In this document: in pieces, positions 10,224-19,582 of the stretch
Layout of the letters: each line of letters starts with the position of its first letter
How positions within the stretch are numbered: position 1 is the stretch's first letter
Assembly (NCBI RefSeq): GCF_029946505.1
Contig: NZ_JARZHG010000045.1
Span: 1-64,000 of the forward strand
Length of the DNA: 64,000 nucleotides
Direction of reading: 5' to 3'
Origin: Polyangium sp. y55x31
Lineage (GTDB): Bacteria; Myxococcota_A; Polyangia; Polyangiales; Polyangiaceae
Program-made: the position numbers and the translations under genes
Notes under the pieces: generated by a model
The model's input: the letters and a program-made list of their open reading frames with translations, nothing else
The model's database searches: none
What the model was told of the DNA's origin: nothing

Positions 10224-11120
10224 ATGAGCTCCACCGTCCACGCCACGTTCCTCGTCGCAGCCCCCGATCAGCCAGGCCTCGTCGCGCGTCTCGCCGGCTT
10301 CTTTTACAACGCCGGCCTGAACATCATCGACGCCGGCAACCACACCGACGTCCACGTCGAGGGCGGCCCGCGGTTCTTCATGCGCATGGTCGTCGACGTC
10401 TCGGGCCTCTCCGCCCCCGCAGCAAGCGCAGCCCTCGGCGGCTCCTCGACCCGCGCAGCCCTCGAGCGCGCCTTCGGAGACCTCGCCCAGACGCTCTCGG
10501 CGACCTGGTCCGTCCGTTACGGTGACCAAATCCAGCGCGTCGCCATCCTCGTCACGAAGGACCCGGCCTGCCTCTACGACCTCGTCCTGCGGCAGCGCTC
10601 AGGCGAATTGCCCTGCGAAATCCCGCTCGTCCTCTCGAACCACCCCACGCTCGAGCCCGTCGCCGAGAGCTTCCGCATCCCATTCTTCTGCCTGCCCGTC
10701 ACCCCCGACACGAAGCGCGAGCAGGAAACACGCATCCTGGAGCTCTGCCGCCGTCACCACGTGGATCTCGTCGTGCTCGCCCGTTACATGCAGGTGCTCA
10801 CCGAGCAATTCCTGAACGAGGCGCCGCCCGTCATCAACATCCACCACGGCTTTTTGCCCGCATTCCAGGGCGCCAAACCGTACCACCAGGCCCACGCGCG
10901 CGGCGTGAAGATGATCGGCGCAACCGCCCATTACGCGACGAAAGACCTCGATCAGGGCCCGATCATCGAGCAAGACGTCGCCCGCGTCACGCACGCCATG
11001 GGCCCCGACGAAATGGCCCGCACCGGCCGCGACGTCGAGCGCGTCGTGCTGTCGCGAGCCGTTCGCGCGCACCTCGAGCGGCGCGTCATTGTCGAGGGGC
11101 GGCGGACGATCGTGCTTTGA
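10224..11120 (+). CDS. purU: Formyltetrahydrofolate deformylase
   Basis: This enzyme hydrolyses 10-formyl-THF to formate and THF, balancing one-carbon pools. The 298-residue protein has an N-terminal ACT domain (about 5-90, AAPDQPGLVARLAGFFYNAG) and a formyltransferase fold (about 100-290). The catalytic Asn/His are in NIHHGFLPAFQG, and the catalytic Asp is in KDLDQGPIIEQDV. The ATG at 10224 follows a GGAGG at 10212-10216, which decides it over an earlier in-frame ATG at 10113. A single arm of the hairpin repeat element lies just after the stop. Confidence 0.95.
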   Translation: MSSTVHATFLVAAPDQPGLVARLAGFFYNAGLNIIDAGNHTDVHVEGGPRFFMRMVVDVSGLSAPAASAALGGSSTRAALERAFGDLAQTLSATWSVRYGDQIQRVAILVTKDPACLYDLVLRQRSGELPCEIPLVLSNHPTLEPVAESFRIPFFCLPVTPDTKREQETRILELCRRHHVDLVVLARYMQVLTEQFLNEAPPVINIHHGFLPAFQGAKPYHQAHARGVKMIGATAHYATKDLDQGPIIEQDVARVTHAMGPDEMARTGRDVERVVLSRAVRAHLERRVIVEGRRTIVL

Positions 11121-11130
11121 TGGCGTAGCG

Positions 11131-11236
11131 CTGGGGTTTCACCCCAGGCCCGACCAGGGGTTGTCCACCCCTGGACCCGGACCAGCGCAAGCGCTGGACT
11201 CGGGGTCGATGAACTGCGCATTGCGCAGTTCATCGA
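11131..11236. repeat. Single arm of the composite hairpin element
   Basis: The four hairpins occur in the order i 11131-11147 (CTGGGGT ttc ACCCCAG), ii 11154-11174 (CCAGGGGT/ACCCCTGG), iii 11182-11197 (CCAGCGC aa GCGCTGG), iv 11206-11236 (14-bp stem TCGATGAACTGCGC, loop att). This corresponds to the right arm of the copy at 101-428. It lies in the 146-base gap between the convergent 3' ends of purU and the glycosidase-like gene, where it could terminate both transcripts. The sequence after hairpin iv still resembles the start of the spacer (ACGGGCC), so this looks like a half copy. Confidence 0.85.
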
Positions 11237-11266
11237 ACGGGCCGATGCAAGGACGGCGATGTCCGC

Positions 11267-14020
11267 TCAAGGTGCGCCGATCGCGAGCAGCTTCACCTCC
11301 GAAATGTTCACCTTGTTGAAGCGCCCGCCCTGGCCGCCCATGCCGTTGTACGACGCGAAATGGGCGAAGTCGCTCATGTTGCCGGACCCGGCGTCCTCCT
11401 TGATCACGATCGTGTAGGTATCTCCACCCACGAGATCGACGGCCACGAAATTCGAATCTCGCCAGTCGTCCCACTTCGCCAGGTGTGGCATCGTGAGCTG
11501 CCCGCGGCCCGCGAGCTGCCCCCCTCCCCAGACCTCGATGACCTTCACGCCGCAGGTGATGCCCGTCGTGTAGTCGCCGGCGCCATTGCCCGCCGTCACC
11601 TGGAGCAGGTGCCGCCCCGATTGCTTCGGGACCACGTTCGCGACCGTGATCGTGTGCCCGGGATCGCCCCAGTTCTCGTAATGCCAGCGGCCGTAATTGA
11701 AGACGAGCGCGCCTCCATTCGCCTGGAAGCTCTGCGCGCCGAACGACTGGATCCGCGTGTTGTTCGCCCCCCAGTAACACCACGGCCGCGCCCGCTGCGA
11801 GGCATTGCCGCTCCCCTTGAAGACGGCCTCCACCGTGTAGCAATACGTCTTCGTCGCGTGCTCCGTGCTGCCCGTGTCCACGTACGACGTCGTGCCGCCG
11901 GGCAGGTCCTCGGCGATCCGCTTCCCGTCACGGTAGACGTTCAGCGTCACGTCGTTCGGGCTCTCCGCCACGTTGAAGCTGATTTGCACTCGATCATTGG
12001 TGATCCCGACGGCCGTGATCGAGGGCGTGCGCGGGCCGAAGACATTCTTGTAATCGGCGAGCTGCGCGTCTCCGAGCGACGTGATCCCCTTCGTCGACGC
12101 CGCGCCCGGCCCGAGCTCGATCTCGAAGACGCTGTCCTGCCCGAGCACCTGCGCGTCGACGAAGGTGTCCTTGTCCAGGTCCTGCCCGTCGAGCCGCACC
12201 GCTGTCACGTCGAGCAGGCCATTGGTCCCGGGCGCCGCCGGGAGCTTCAACCGCACCGAGATACGTTTGCCCCGGTACGGGATGCCCGACAGCGTGATCT
12301 CCTCCATTCCGGCGAACAGCGTATTGCGCAGCCCCCGCGTGATCTTCGGCGAGAACCGGATCCCCCCGTACGTCGCCTCGAACCCGAAGATCACGTCGTG
12401 CACGACCCCGATGAACCCCGCCACGCTCCAGAGCTGCCGTTGCGAATTCACGACCGGCCCGCTCGTCGGCCCCTCCTCCTTCCAGTTCGCCCCCGTCACG
12501 GCCTCGAAGTTCTCCATGTTGGAGAGGTTCAGCGCCGCGCCCCGCACGAGCGAGCGCACCGCGTGGTCGATCGCGTCCGCGTTGCCCGCCTTCACCGCGG
12601 CCTTCGCCCAGAACGCCGTCACGAAGGGCCAGATCGCGCGGTTGTGATAGATGCGCGTATCCTGCTGCTGCGGCCAGATCACGGGCGCGCCCTTCGGCAG
12701 GTGCGGATACCGCGCCACGATCTCCTCCGCCTCGGCCTTCGTCGCCACGTCGAACAGCACCGCGAACGCCGAGCCGAGCAGATCGTATTGCAACGTCGGC
12801 GCCGGATCGAGGTGCGTCGTGACGAAGGTCGAGAACATCTGCCGCTCCGGCAAGAAGAGCCGCGACCGGATCGCGGTCCAGAGCTCCGTCGCCCATTCCG
12901 TGTATTTCTGGCCCGCCGCCGTGTCGCCCTTCTCGTCGGCGAGCTGCGCGGCGAGCCGGAGCATCACGAGGTGCCCGATGTTCGTCCCGAGCGCCTTGCT
13001 CATTCCGATCTGCACCGTATCCGTCGCCACCCACGCGGGATACGTCTGCTCGCGCCAGTCGAGGAACGACTGCTCGCCGCGATAGAGACCATCGGCCCTG
13101 TCCCACACCACGAGCCGATCCCGCTCCGCCGTGTTCAAGATCGCCTCGTACGCGAGATCCCGGAATGCCGTCCGCTCCTGCCCATCGAGGTGCTTCAGGA
13201 GCTCGCGGGCGCCCATCGCCCACACCACGCGATCCGACGAGATCGGATAACTCCCGCCCGTCCCCGTATCCTGCACGATTTCGCGCTTCGTCCCATCGCG
13301 CCGGAGGCTCGTCTTGAACTCCATCGAGTTCCGCGCCCGCGTCGGATCGAGCAGCGAGAGCCCGAGCGCCACTGAATACGACGTATCCCGCGTCCACACG
13401 TATTTCCAGAGCCTTCCTGTCTCGAAGCAGCCGCCTTGCGGGCAGGGGAGGGGATTGCCGCCGTTGAACGCGTAATCGCTGATCGCCGCGACAGAATTCT
13501 CGCGTGACTCCTCGACCGCCAGCGCATAAAGCGCGTCGAACATGTCGTGCCCCGTCCGGAGCACGGGTTGTCCGGGCACCTCCGTGATGGTCCGCGGGTT
13601 CGCCGGATTGTTGTCGCGCAGTGGCCCCGTGGTCGAGAGCACGTACGTCCGCGCGCAGCTCGCCGCGTTCTGCACGACGACCGTGGCCTGGTTCGGCGCG
13701 TCGTACCACGTGCCCGTCCCGGACGCCGGCGTCCCCGTGGGCGGCAAACATGCGGCGCTGCTGCCGCCGCCGCTGCCGCCGCTGCCGCCGCTCCCGCCGG
13801 CGCCGCTACCGCCGCTGCCGCTGCTGCTCGCGTTGCCGCCGCCGCTGCCGCCGCCGCCTCCGCCTCCGCTCCCGCTCCCGCTGCTGCTTCCGCTTCCCGA
13901 GCCTGTTCCGAGGGTCGTCCCCGAGGTCGTACCGCCCAATTCGTCACCTCCGCATCCGAGGGCCGCGAGCGCGGCGAGGGAGACGAAGCAAGAGCCGAGG
14001 GTGTTGCGAAGCCTGTTCAT
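11267..14020 (-). CDS. Secreted lipoprotein, six-hairpin glycoside hydrolase-like, with C-terminal accessory domains
   Basis: The 917-residue protein has a lipoprotein signal (ALAALGCGG) and a Gly/Ser linker of about 65 residues. A large helical domain follows (about 130-560) with the layout of (alpha/alpha)6-toroid glycosidases, for example KYVWTRDTSYSVALGLSLLD and IYHNRAIWPFVTAFWAKAA. Next come a beta domain (about 570-680), an Fn3-like segment (about 690-780) and a C-terminal beta-sandwich that may bind carbohydrate. I cannot assign a GH family or catalytic acids with certainty. It is divergent, by 71 bases, from a sugar-symporter gene, and the two probably share control. Confidence 0.75.
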   Translation of the reverse strand: MNRLRNTLGSCFVSLAALAALGCGGDELGGTTSGTTLGTGSGSGSSSGSGSGGGGGGGSGGGNASSSGSGGSGAGGSGGSGGSGGGSSAACLPPTGTPASGTGTWYDAPNQATVVVQNAASCARTYVLSTTGPLRDNNPANPRTITEVPGQPVLRTGHDMFDALYALAVEESRENSVAAISDYAFNGGNPLPCPQGGCFETGRLWKYVWTRDTSYSVALGLSLLDPTRARNSMEFKTSLRRDGTKREIVQDTGTGGSYPISSDRVVWAMGARELLKHLDGQERTAFRDLAYEAILNTAERDRLVVWDRADGLYRGEQSFLDWREQTYPAWVATDTVQIGMSKALGTNIGHLVMLRLAAQLADEKGDTAAGQKYTEWATELWTAIRSRLFLPERQMFSTFVTTHLDPAPTLQYDLLGSAFAVLFDVATKAEAEEIVARYPHLPKGAPVIWPQQQDTRIYHNRAIWPFVTAFWAKAAVKAGNADAIDHAVRSLVRGAALNLSNMENFEAVTGANWKEEGPTSGPVVNSQRQLWSVAGFIGVVHDVIFGFEATYGGIRFSPKITRGLRNTLFAGMEEITLSGIPYRGKRISVRLKLPAAPGTNGLLDVTAVRLDGQDLDKDTFVDAQVLGQDSVFEIELGPGAASTKGITSLGDAQLADYKNVFGPRTPSITAVGITNDRVQISFNVAESPNDVTLNVYRDGKRIAEDLPGGTTSYVDTGSTEHATKTYCYTVEAVFKGSGNASQRARPWCYWGANNTRIQSFGAQSFQANGGALVFNYGRWHYENWGDPGHTITVANVVPKQSGRHLLQVTAGNGAGDYTTGITCGVKVIEVWGGGQLAGRGQLTMPHLAKWDDWRDSNFVAVDLVGGDTYTIVIKEDAGSGNMSDFAHFASYNGMGGQGGRFNKVNISEVKLLAIGAP

Positions 14021-14091
14021 GATGAGAAAACACGTCGCGTTTTCGATCCGCTTGTCAAGCCCGAAGCGGTTTGCGGTATCGTGCTCCGCGC

Positions 14092-15465
14092 ATGACCGCC
14101 CACGTCGCCGCCGTCCCTCGGGCCAGGCTCTCGCTTTTCAGCAAGCTCGTCTACGCCGCGGGGAACGCCGGGAACGTCCTCGGCTACCAGCTCGTCACGA
14201 GCTACGTCCTGAGGCTCTACGCGCCGCCCGACGACAAAGGCACCGCGCTCATCCCGGCGTTCCTGGCCGGCGCGATCCCGACCTATCTCCTCCTGAACCT
14301 CATCGCGCGTGGCTTCGATACCTTCTGGGACCCGATCGTCGCGAACTGGTCCGATCGCAGCAAGCACCGCCTCGGCCGCCGCCGCGCCTTCATGCTCGCG
14401 GGCGTCTTTCCCCTCGCGCTCACGGGAGGCCTCGTCTTTTTCCCGCCCACGGCCGCCTCGTCGCTGCTCAACGTCGTCTGGCTCGGCGCCATGCTCACGG
14501 CCTATTACGCGGTGTTCTCGGTGTACGTCGCGCCGTACCTCGCGCTCCTGCCCGAGATCGCGCCCGACAAGCAGGAAAACACCTCGCTCTCGACCCTGCT
14601 CGCGGCCGCGGCCCTGCTCGGCGCGCTCTTCGTGATGGTCGTCGCTCCGGCCTTGTTCCTCGGCAAAGGCGGTGATGATCGCGTCGAGCTCCAGACCATG
14701 GCCTTTGCCCTCGCCGTGCTCTCGTTCGTCCTGATGCTCCTGCCCGTGCTTTTCCTCGACGAGCGCCGCCTCTCGGTCCGCGCGGAGGCGTCGGATACCG
14801 AGCCGAGCCACCTCGGCCTCGTCGATTCGCTCCGCGCGACCTTCGCGGACCGCGCCTTCTTGCCGTACGTCTTCGGTTACACGTTTTATTTCTTCGCCTT
14901 CAACATGATCTCGACCGGCGTGCCTTTTTACGTCGAGGTGCTCATGGGCCGACCGCTCGCCGAGGTGGGCAAGCTCCTCGGCCCCATGTTCGGCGTGGCC
15001 GCGCTCTCGTTCCCGCTGCTCGGCGGCCTCACGCGGCGTATCTCCAAAAAAGGCGCGATGATCGCCTCGGCCCTCGTCTTCGGCGTTTTGATGGCCCTCA
15101 TTCCGGTGGTCCACGACGTCCGGATCGGCATGGTCATCTTCGCGCTCGCGGGTGTCCCGGTCGCGATCTTCATGGCCATCCCGAACGCCATTCTCGCGGA
15201 CGTGTGCGAGGCCTCCACGCGGCGCACGGGAGAGCGCCGCGAGGCCATGTTCTTCGGGGCGCAGGGATTTTTGCAGAAGATCTCGCTCGGCGTCTCGACC
15301 GGCGTCTTTCAGTGGGTGAAGGACGCGCTCGGCAGCTCCGCGGAGAACCCGCTCGGGGTTCAGGTCACGGGGCCGCTCGCCACGGCGATTCTGCTGCTCG
15401 CGGCGATCGCATTCGCGAGGTATCCGGAGGCGCGGATCACGAAGGAGATGGAAGGGGCGAGGTGA
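14092..15465 (+). CDS. GPH-family sugar:cation symporter (MelB-like)
   Basis: The 457-residue protein has about twelve hydrophobic segments. It carries the glycoside-pentoside-hexuronide signature early in the chain: FDTFWDPIVANWSDRSKHRLGRRR, in which the paired Asp residues and GRRR loop are diagnostic (positions about 77-100). Members import sugars with H+ or Na+. I choose the ATG at 14092 over a TTG at 14071, because the membrane region begins soon after. The divergent secreted glycosidase-like protein suggests it imports the released sugars. Confidence 0.88.
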   Translation: MTAHVAAVPRARLSLFSKLVYAAGNAGNVLGYQLVTSYVLRLYAPPDDKGTALIPAFLAGAIPTYLLLNLIARGFDTFWDPIVANWSDRSKHRLGRRRAFMLAGVFPLALTGGLVFFPPTAASSLLNVVWLGAMLTAYYAVFSVYVAPYLALLPEIAPDKQENTSLSTLLAAAALLGALFVMVVAPALFLGKGGDDRVELQTMAFALAVLSFVLMLLPVLFLDERRLSVRAEASDTEPSHLGLVDSLRATFADRAFLPYVFGYTFYFFAFNMISTGVPFYVEVLMGRPLAEVGKLLGPMFGVAALSFPLLGGLTRRISKKGAMIASALVFGVLMALIPVVHDVRIGMVIFALAGVPVAIFMAIPNAILADVCEASTRRTGERREAMFFGAQGFLQKISLGVSTGVFQWVKDALGSSAENPLGVQVTGPLATAILLLAAIAFARYPEARITKEMEGAR

Positions 15466-17601
15466 TCACGGCCGCGGCACCACCGCGAATTGCGGCTCCG
15501 TGCTGTAGTCCGGCTTCACGCTCCGTGCCATGAACACGTCCCAGGCCTCCTTGGCACCCGGGATCCCCGATTCCGCCGCCACCGCGAGCGCCGGCTGCAT
15601 ATTCGACGGATACCCTTCGGTGCTGGGCGAGTAACCGACCATCTCGCCCTCCTGGAGCATGAGCGCGGCCGCCATCTCCGCGCCGCCGCAGGGCGCCGAC
15701 TCCAGGGCCGTTTGCCCCTCGTGCACCAGCGTCGCTTTATACGCGTCGGCGAACGTCGTGTAGAACGTGCCCTGGGCCATGTCCTTCACGGGCAGGTGGT
15801 AGACGCTCGCGAAGATCCAGCAGAAGCCGGGACCGACCATACGCCCGACCGGGAACTTCGCCTTGTACTCGAGCAGCGGCCGCGCGTCCTCGAAGCCGAG
15901 CGAAACCAGGTGGCCGACGCTCCACGTGAAGAAATCATCCATCCACGGCGCCGTCGTCCCGTCTTCGTAGAGCGAATATCCATTCGTGAGGATGCCGAGC
16001 ACGTTCGCATCCGCATTGTCGACGTAGTTCTTCTTGTACCAGTCGATGTTGTAGCCGATCCGCTCGGTGAAATACTTCTTCATCGGATCGGCGTCCGGCG
16101 TGATGTAGGCCGCCTGCCCCAGCGTCCGCAACGACCAGGCCTGGCCACGCGTCTGATCGAATTGCACGAGCCCCTTCTTGTTTTCGCGATAGCCCGGGTT
16201 CGACTGGAGCATGTTGAAGTTCGCCCAGAACTGGAGCTCCTCGAGGTAGTAGCGATCCCCGGTGAGCAGATAAGGCAAGTAGACGAGCGCGGGTTGGTGC
16301 GCCGAATCGGCCTCGTAGGGGCTCGAGCAATCGCCCCCGCAGGCGGGGAACGCGTCGGAGACGCCGGTCTCGGGATTGACGGCGTCACCGGGGTTGCCGA
16401 GCAACGTCATGTACGCGTGGTCTTCGAGCGACACGGGACGATCGGTCTCCTTGTCGCGATAATGGATGGGCCAGCTCCCGGCGCCGTCCGCGGTGCCGAG
16501 CGTGGCCCGCTTCGCGCGCGGATCCATGGACAGGAGCCACATGGCGCTCCAGCCCGGCATCGGTCCGATATCGGGCCTTCCCCCGGTGGAGGGCATGTAG
16601 GGGTTTGTCAAGCCGATCCCCATGGGCTCGTACGCCTTTTCGCTGTACGCCGCATCGAGGTTCGCGAGCGCCGTTTCGGCCGGCACCAGCGTGGGATCGA
16701 AGTGCGGGACGGCGCCGGTGGAGAGCAGATAAGGGATGTCGTGCTCGACGTCGACCTGCGGATCCTCCCCCCACCAGAACGCTTTGCGCCAGCGCGCCCG
16801 TCGAAGATGAACGAGCCCGCTCTTCGTGTAGACGGACTCCTTGTCGGTCGCGATCGCGAGATCGTAAGTGAAGTTCTGCGGGTCCGGCTCGTATGCCCAG
16901 TCGTTCTCGACGGTCACGCTCACGAGCACGCTGGGATTGCCGGCGTACGCGCGCACGTCGAACCGCGCCGTGAGGTGCGGGTGCGCGCCGTCGGGGCCAG
17001 CCACCGGCGCCACCACGGACCATTCGGAGACCAGGGGGCCATCGAGCCAGCGAGGTCCTTCCTTGGCTTCGAGAAGGGAGCGCGCGGACGCCTCGTAATG
17101 TTTGCCCGCGAGGTCCACCGATACTTTGGCGTCAAACGTCGTCGCGAGGAGATCCGCCGCCGAGACGGACGCGTCATCCTCGCCCGCCTCCACGGGGTAC
17201 AGCTCGAGCGTCGTGCTGCCGCTGCCGGGCAGCGTGGGAATACGCGCCGTCAGCACGGCGTGGCGGAGCGAGCCATCGGCGTGTGTCGCTTTGGCGTCGA
17301 CCTGGAGGGGGACGTCCACTCCATCGATGCGCGCCGCCACGGTGGCGCCGGGGGGAACGTCGCCGACCGCAAATGGCTGCGCGAACGTGACCCATACGTC
17401 CTGCCGATCGGACGCGCCGCCGCTCCGATCGACGACGACGACCTTGGTGAATGTCTCACCGAGCGGATTGTGACCGCCGGTGCCGCCGGTGCCGCCGGTG
17501 CCGCCGGTGCCGCCCGTGCCGGCAGGATCGGTCCCGCCGCAGGCCGCCAGGAAGGCGAGCGCGGCGAAGGTCGTGGTCAACGAAAAAGCAAGATTTCTCA
17601 T
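15466..17601 (-). CDS. Secreted lipoprotein with RIFT-barrel-like and alpha/alpha-toroid domains, possible polysaccharide lyase
   Basis: The 711-residue product starts MRNLAFSL with a lipobox (FLAACGG) and a TGG-repeat linker. Residues about 50-150 resemble the N-terminal RIFT-related barrel of the PcRGLX/YetA-like group (VTFAQPFAVGDVPPG, THADGSLRHAVL). A long helical region follows (about 300-690) with conserved Trp/His/Tyr segments such as SLEDHAYMTLLGNPGD. That group includes rhamnogalacturonan exolyases, but the substrate here is not determined. The ATG at 17601 has a GGAG eight bases upstream and begins a proper signal peptide; the longer open frame does not. Confidence 0.65.
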   Translation of the reverse strand: MRNLAFSLTTTFAALAFLAACGGTDPAGTGGTGGTGGTGGTGGHNPLGETFTKVVVVDRSGGASDRQDVWVTFAQPFAVGDVPPGATVAARIDGVDVPLQVDAKATHADGSLRHAVLTARIPTLPGSGSTTLELYPVEAGEDDASVSAADLLATTFDAKVSVDLAGKHYEASARSLLEAKEGPRWLDGPLVSEWSVVAPVAGPDGAHPHLTARFDVRAYAGNPSVLVSVTVENDWAYEPDPQNFTYDLAIATDKESVYTKSGLVHLRRARWRKAFWWGEDPQVDVEHDIPYLLSTGAVPHFDPTLVPAETALANLDAAYSEKAYEPMGIGLTNPYMPSTGGRPDIGPMPGWSAMWLLSMDPRAKRATLGTADGAGSWPIHYRDKETDRPVSLEDHAYMTLLGNPGDAVNPETGVSDAFPACGGDCSSPYEADSAHQPALVYLPYLLTGDRYYLEELQFWANFNMLQSNPGYRENKKGLVQFDQTRGQAWSLRTLGQAAYITPDADPMKKYFTERIGYNIDWYKKNYVDNADANVLGILTNGYSLYEDGTTAPWMDDFFTWSVGHLVSLGFEDARPLLEYKAKFPVGRMVGPGFCWIFASVYHLPVKDMAQGTFYTTFADAYKATLVHEGQTALESAPCGGAEMAAALMLQEGEMVGYSPSTEGYPSNMQPALAVAAESGIPGAKEAWDVFMARSVKPDYSTEPQFAVVPRP
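17473..17517. repeat. Five-unit 9-bp coding minisatellite
   Basis: Five near-identical 9-bp units (GCCGCCGGT on the plus strand) encode the Thr-Gly-Gly linker after the lipobox of the minus-strand lipoprotein. Being a multiple of three, unit gain or loss would change linker length without a frameshift. Confidence 0.8.
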
Positions 17602-17968
17602 CGAGCAATCTCCGAGCACACGGGCCCATGGCCGCAGCCTGCCGTGTGCTTGCAAAAGAAGGCGTTGCCGTCCGGACCGTCGACAGCACAACCACGTCCG
17701 ATTGCTAAATGCAATGGTGACCATCGTTCATGTTCGCAATTTCGTGTGGTACCACATTATTCGTGTATGGATGTGGTTTGCGCCGTTGCCCCGATCCCTA
17801 TCGGTGAGGTCGTCGAAATTGGCGCATGGCGAGGCATGGCCGCGCTTCCCAGATACGGACGCGACATGGTAGCGTCCGGCCATCGAAGTAAACGAGCCGA
17901 TATCGAGGGAGGTATCGGCTCCGCATCCCGACGAGGGGTCATTGCCGTCGGGAGAAAGAGTTTTGGAT
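17602..17968. promoter_or_regulatory. Divergent intergenic region with three operator-like palindromes
   Basis: This 367-base gap separates two divergent secreted-lipoprotein genes and is locally AT-richer around 17690-17780. It holds ATTGC taaat GCAAT (17701-17715), ATGGT g ACCAT (17714-17724) and TGTGGTACCACA (17745-17756). The last two share a TGGT/ACCA core with centres about 31 bp apart, near three helical turns. A further inverted repeat AGCCGATA/TATCGGCT lies at 17895-17920. No clear -35/-10 pair could be fixed. No gene is seen here. Confidence 0.55.
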
Positions 17969-19441
17969 ATGCTGAAATCATCCTTGCTTTCCCCGCGGCT
18001 TTGGCTCCCGCTCGTCGGGCTCACGGTCTTGTTCGCGGCTTGCGGCGACCCGTCCGAAACGCCGAACGACCCGAGCGCCGCGTCTTCCTCCTCCGGAACG
18101 GGTGGATCGGGCGGCAGTGGTGGTGCCGGGGGTGATGGCGGCGAGGGCGGGGTGAAACCGCCGACGCCGCCCGGCCCCGACGCGGAATGGGGCACAGGGA
18201 GCGAGACCGGCACGCTCGAAGGCAACGTATGGACCCCGGGCCGCGACGAGAGCGGCCTCGTCAATGCCGACTCGTGGGCGCTCGTGCCCAGCGGGCAATG
18301 GATCGAGGTGAACGGTACGAGGCTCGATGCCCTCGACGCCGAGGTGAAGGAAAAGGTCCCGGGCTGGAACGATTATGGCTCGGGGGACTGGAACGCCGTC
18401 ACGGTCGCGTGGAACGCCCCCGCGCACGACCCGGAGGGCAGCCGCGCCTGGTGGGTCTCCTCCGGCGGGCACGCCGATTCGAGCAACAATGGCATCTACC
18501 GGTTCGACGCATTCCGGATGGCCTATGCCATCGAGCACCTCCCCTCGGACACCACGCAGTGGAGCGAAGCCTACAAGTCGGTGAGCACATACACGAGCTG
18601 CCCGGAGTCGAGCGCGGAGTACGACGCCGCCGTCGCCGCGGGCACGTTGAAGGAGGAGAACGACTGGTTCTACGACGAGCTCTACTGGGATCGGCAGCCG
18701 ACGGCGCGCCACACGTACTCGGGCGTGGTGTACGTCCCGAAGACCAACGAGCTCGTGATGGCGGTGCGGCGCCTCTGGCGTTACTCGCGCGACGAGGGCA
18801 AATGGGTTTACAAGCGGCTGCCTGCCATGGATTGGCAGAACAAGCTGGGCGAGGAGAGCCTCGCCATTTACGACGAGTACAAGGACCAGCTCCTCGTCGC
18901 GTCGTGTGGCTCCAACGGGCCGTGGAGCAACACCTTCGACATGAACACGTCGAACTGGACCGGCGAGGGCACCTCCTGGAATGGCTGGGACTGGAACGGC
19001 GCCGCCGATGCGCGCTTCGGTGATTTCGTCGGCATCTTCAAGGTTCCGGAAGATCCCGCGACCGGTCAGTACGCGGCCAAGGGCCTGTACCAGCTCTTCA
19101 ACGTGAAGGAACGCAAGGTCGTGCAGAGCGGCACCGTGCAGTATGCCGACGGCCTCTCGGCGGTCGACTTCCCGGTGGGCGACAGCGCCGGCATGGTGTA
19201 CATCCCGCCGCTCAATCGCTACTGGGTGGCGGCCAGGACCAAGGAAGCCAAGCTCGGCTGGTTCGAGCTCAATCCCACGACGGAACCGTGGACGCTCGGC
19301 CGGCTGGTGCAGGACGGGCCGACCCCCACGCTCACCGACGGCAACACCCTCGTGCGCCGCCGCATTCTCTGGATGCCGAAGCTCCACGCGCTCGTTTTCC
19401 TCGGGGCCGCGGAAAAGAACATCCAGGTCTATCGATTCTGA
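17969..19441 (+). CDS. Secreted lipoprotein, beta-propeller/kelch-like
   Basis: The 490-residue protein has a lipobox (VLFAACGD), a Ser/Gly linker to about residue 60, and a Trp/Asp-rich beta domain. Repeated segments such as WWVSSGGHADSSNNGIYRFD and HTYSGVVYVPKTNELVMAVR resemble kelch or galactose-oxidase blades. No catalytic signature was recognised. The GGGAG at about 17950 lies 14 bases before the ATG at 17969 but eight bases before an in-frame TTG at 17963, so the start may be two codons earlier. It diverges from the lyase-like lipoprotein gene and probably belongs to the same polysaccharide-related block. Confidence 0.7.
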   Translation: MLKSSLLSPRLWLPLVGLTVLFAACGDPSETPNDPSAASSSSGTGGSGGSGGAGGDGGEGGVKPPTPPGPDAEWGTGSETGTLEGNVWTPGRDESGLVNADSWALVPSGQWIEVNGTRLDALDAEVKEKVPGWNDYGSGDWNAVTVAWNAPAHDPEGSRAWWVSSGGHADSSNNGIYRFDAFRMAYAIEHLPSDTTQWSEAYKSVSTYTSCPESSAEYDAAVAAGTLKEENDWFYDELYWDRQPTARHTYSGVVYVPKTNELVMAVRRLWRYSRDEGKWVYKRLPAMDWQNKLGEESLAIYDEYKDQLLVASCGSNGPWSNTFDMNTSNWTGEGTSWNGWDWNGAADARFGDFVGIFKVPEDPATGQYAAKGLYQLFNVKERKVVQSGTVQYADGLSAVDFPVGDSAGMVYIPPLNRYWVAARTKEAKLGWFELNPTTEPWTLGRLVQDGPTPTLTDGNTLVRRRILWMPKLHALVFLGAAEKNIQVYRF

Positions 19442-19582
19442 TCGCCAATCGCAAAGCGGCACGGTACTCGGAGCCGTGACCGTCCGCCGGGTACGGCAGG
19501 CCTTCCCGGAACAGACCCCGGCGCCTCATGCGTTCCTGCGCGCCCGCGGCGGACACGACGCCGCGCTCGCCCATCCGAGACC

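Noticed and set aside
13750-13910. Trinucleotide-like repeat as a possible satellite
   Set aside because: It encodes the Gly/Ser linker of the lipoprotein and is explained by low-complexity coding.
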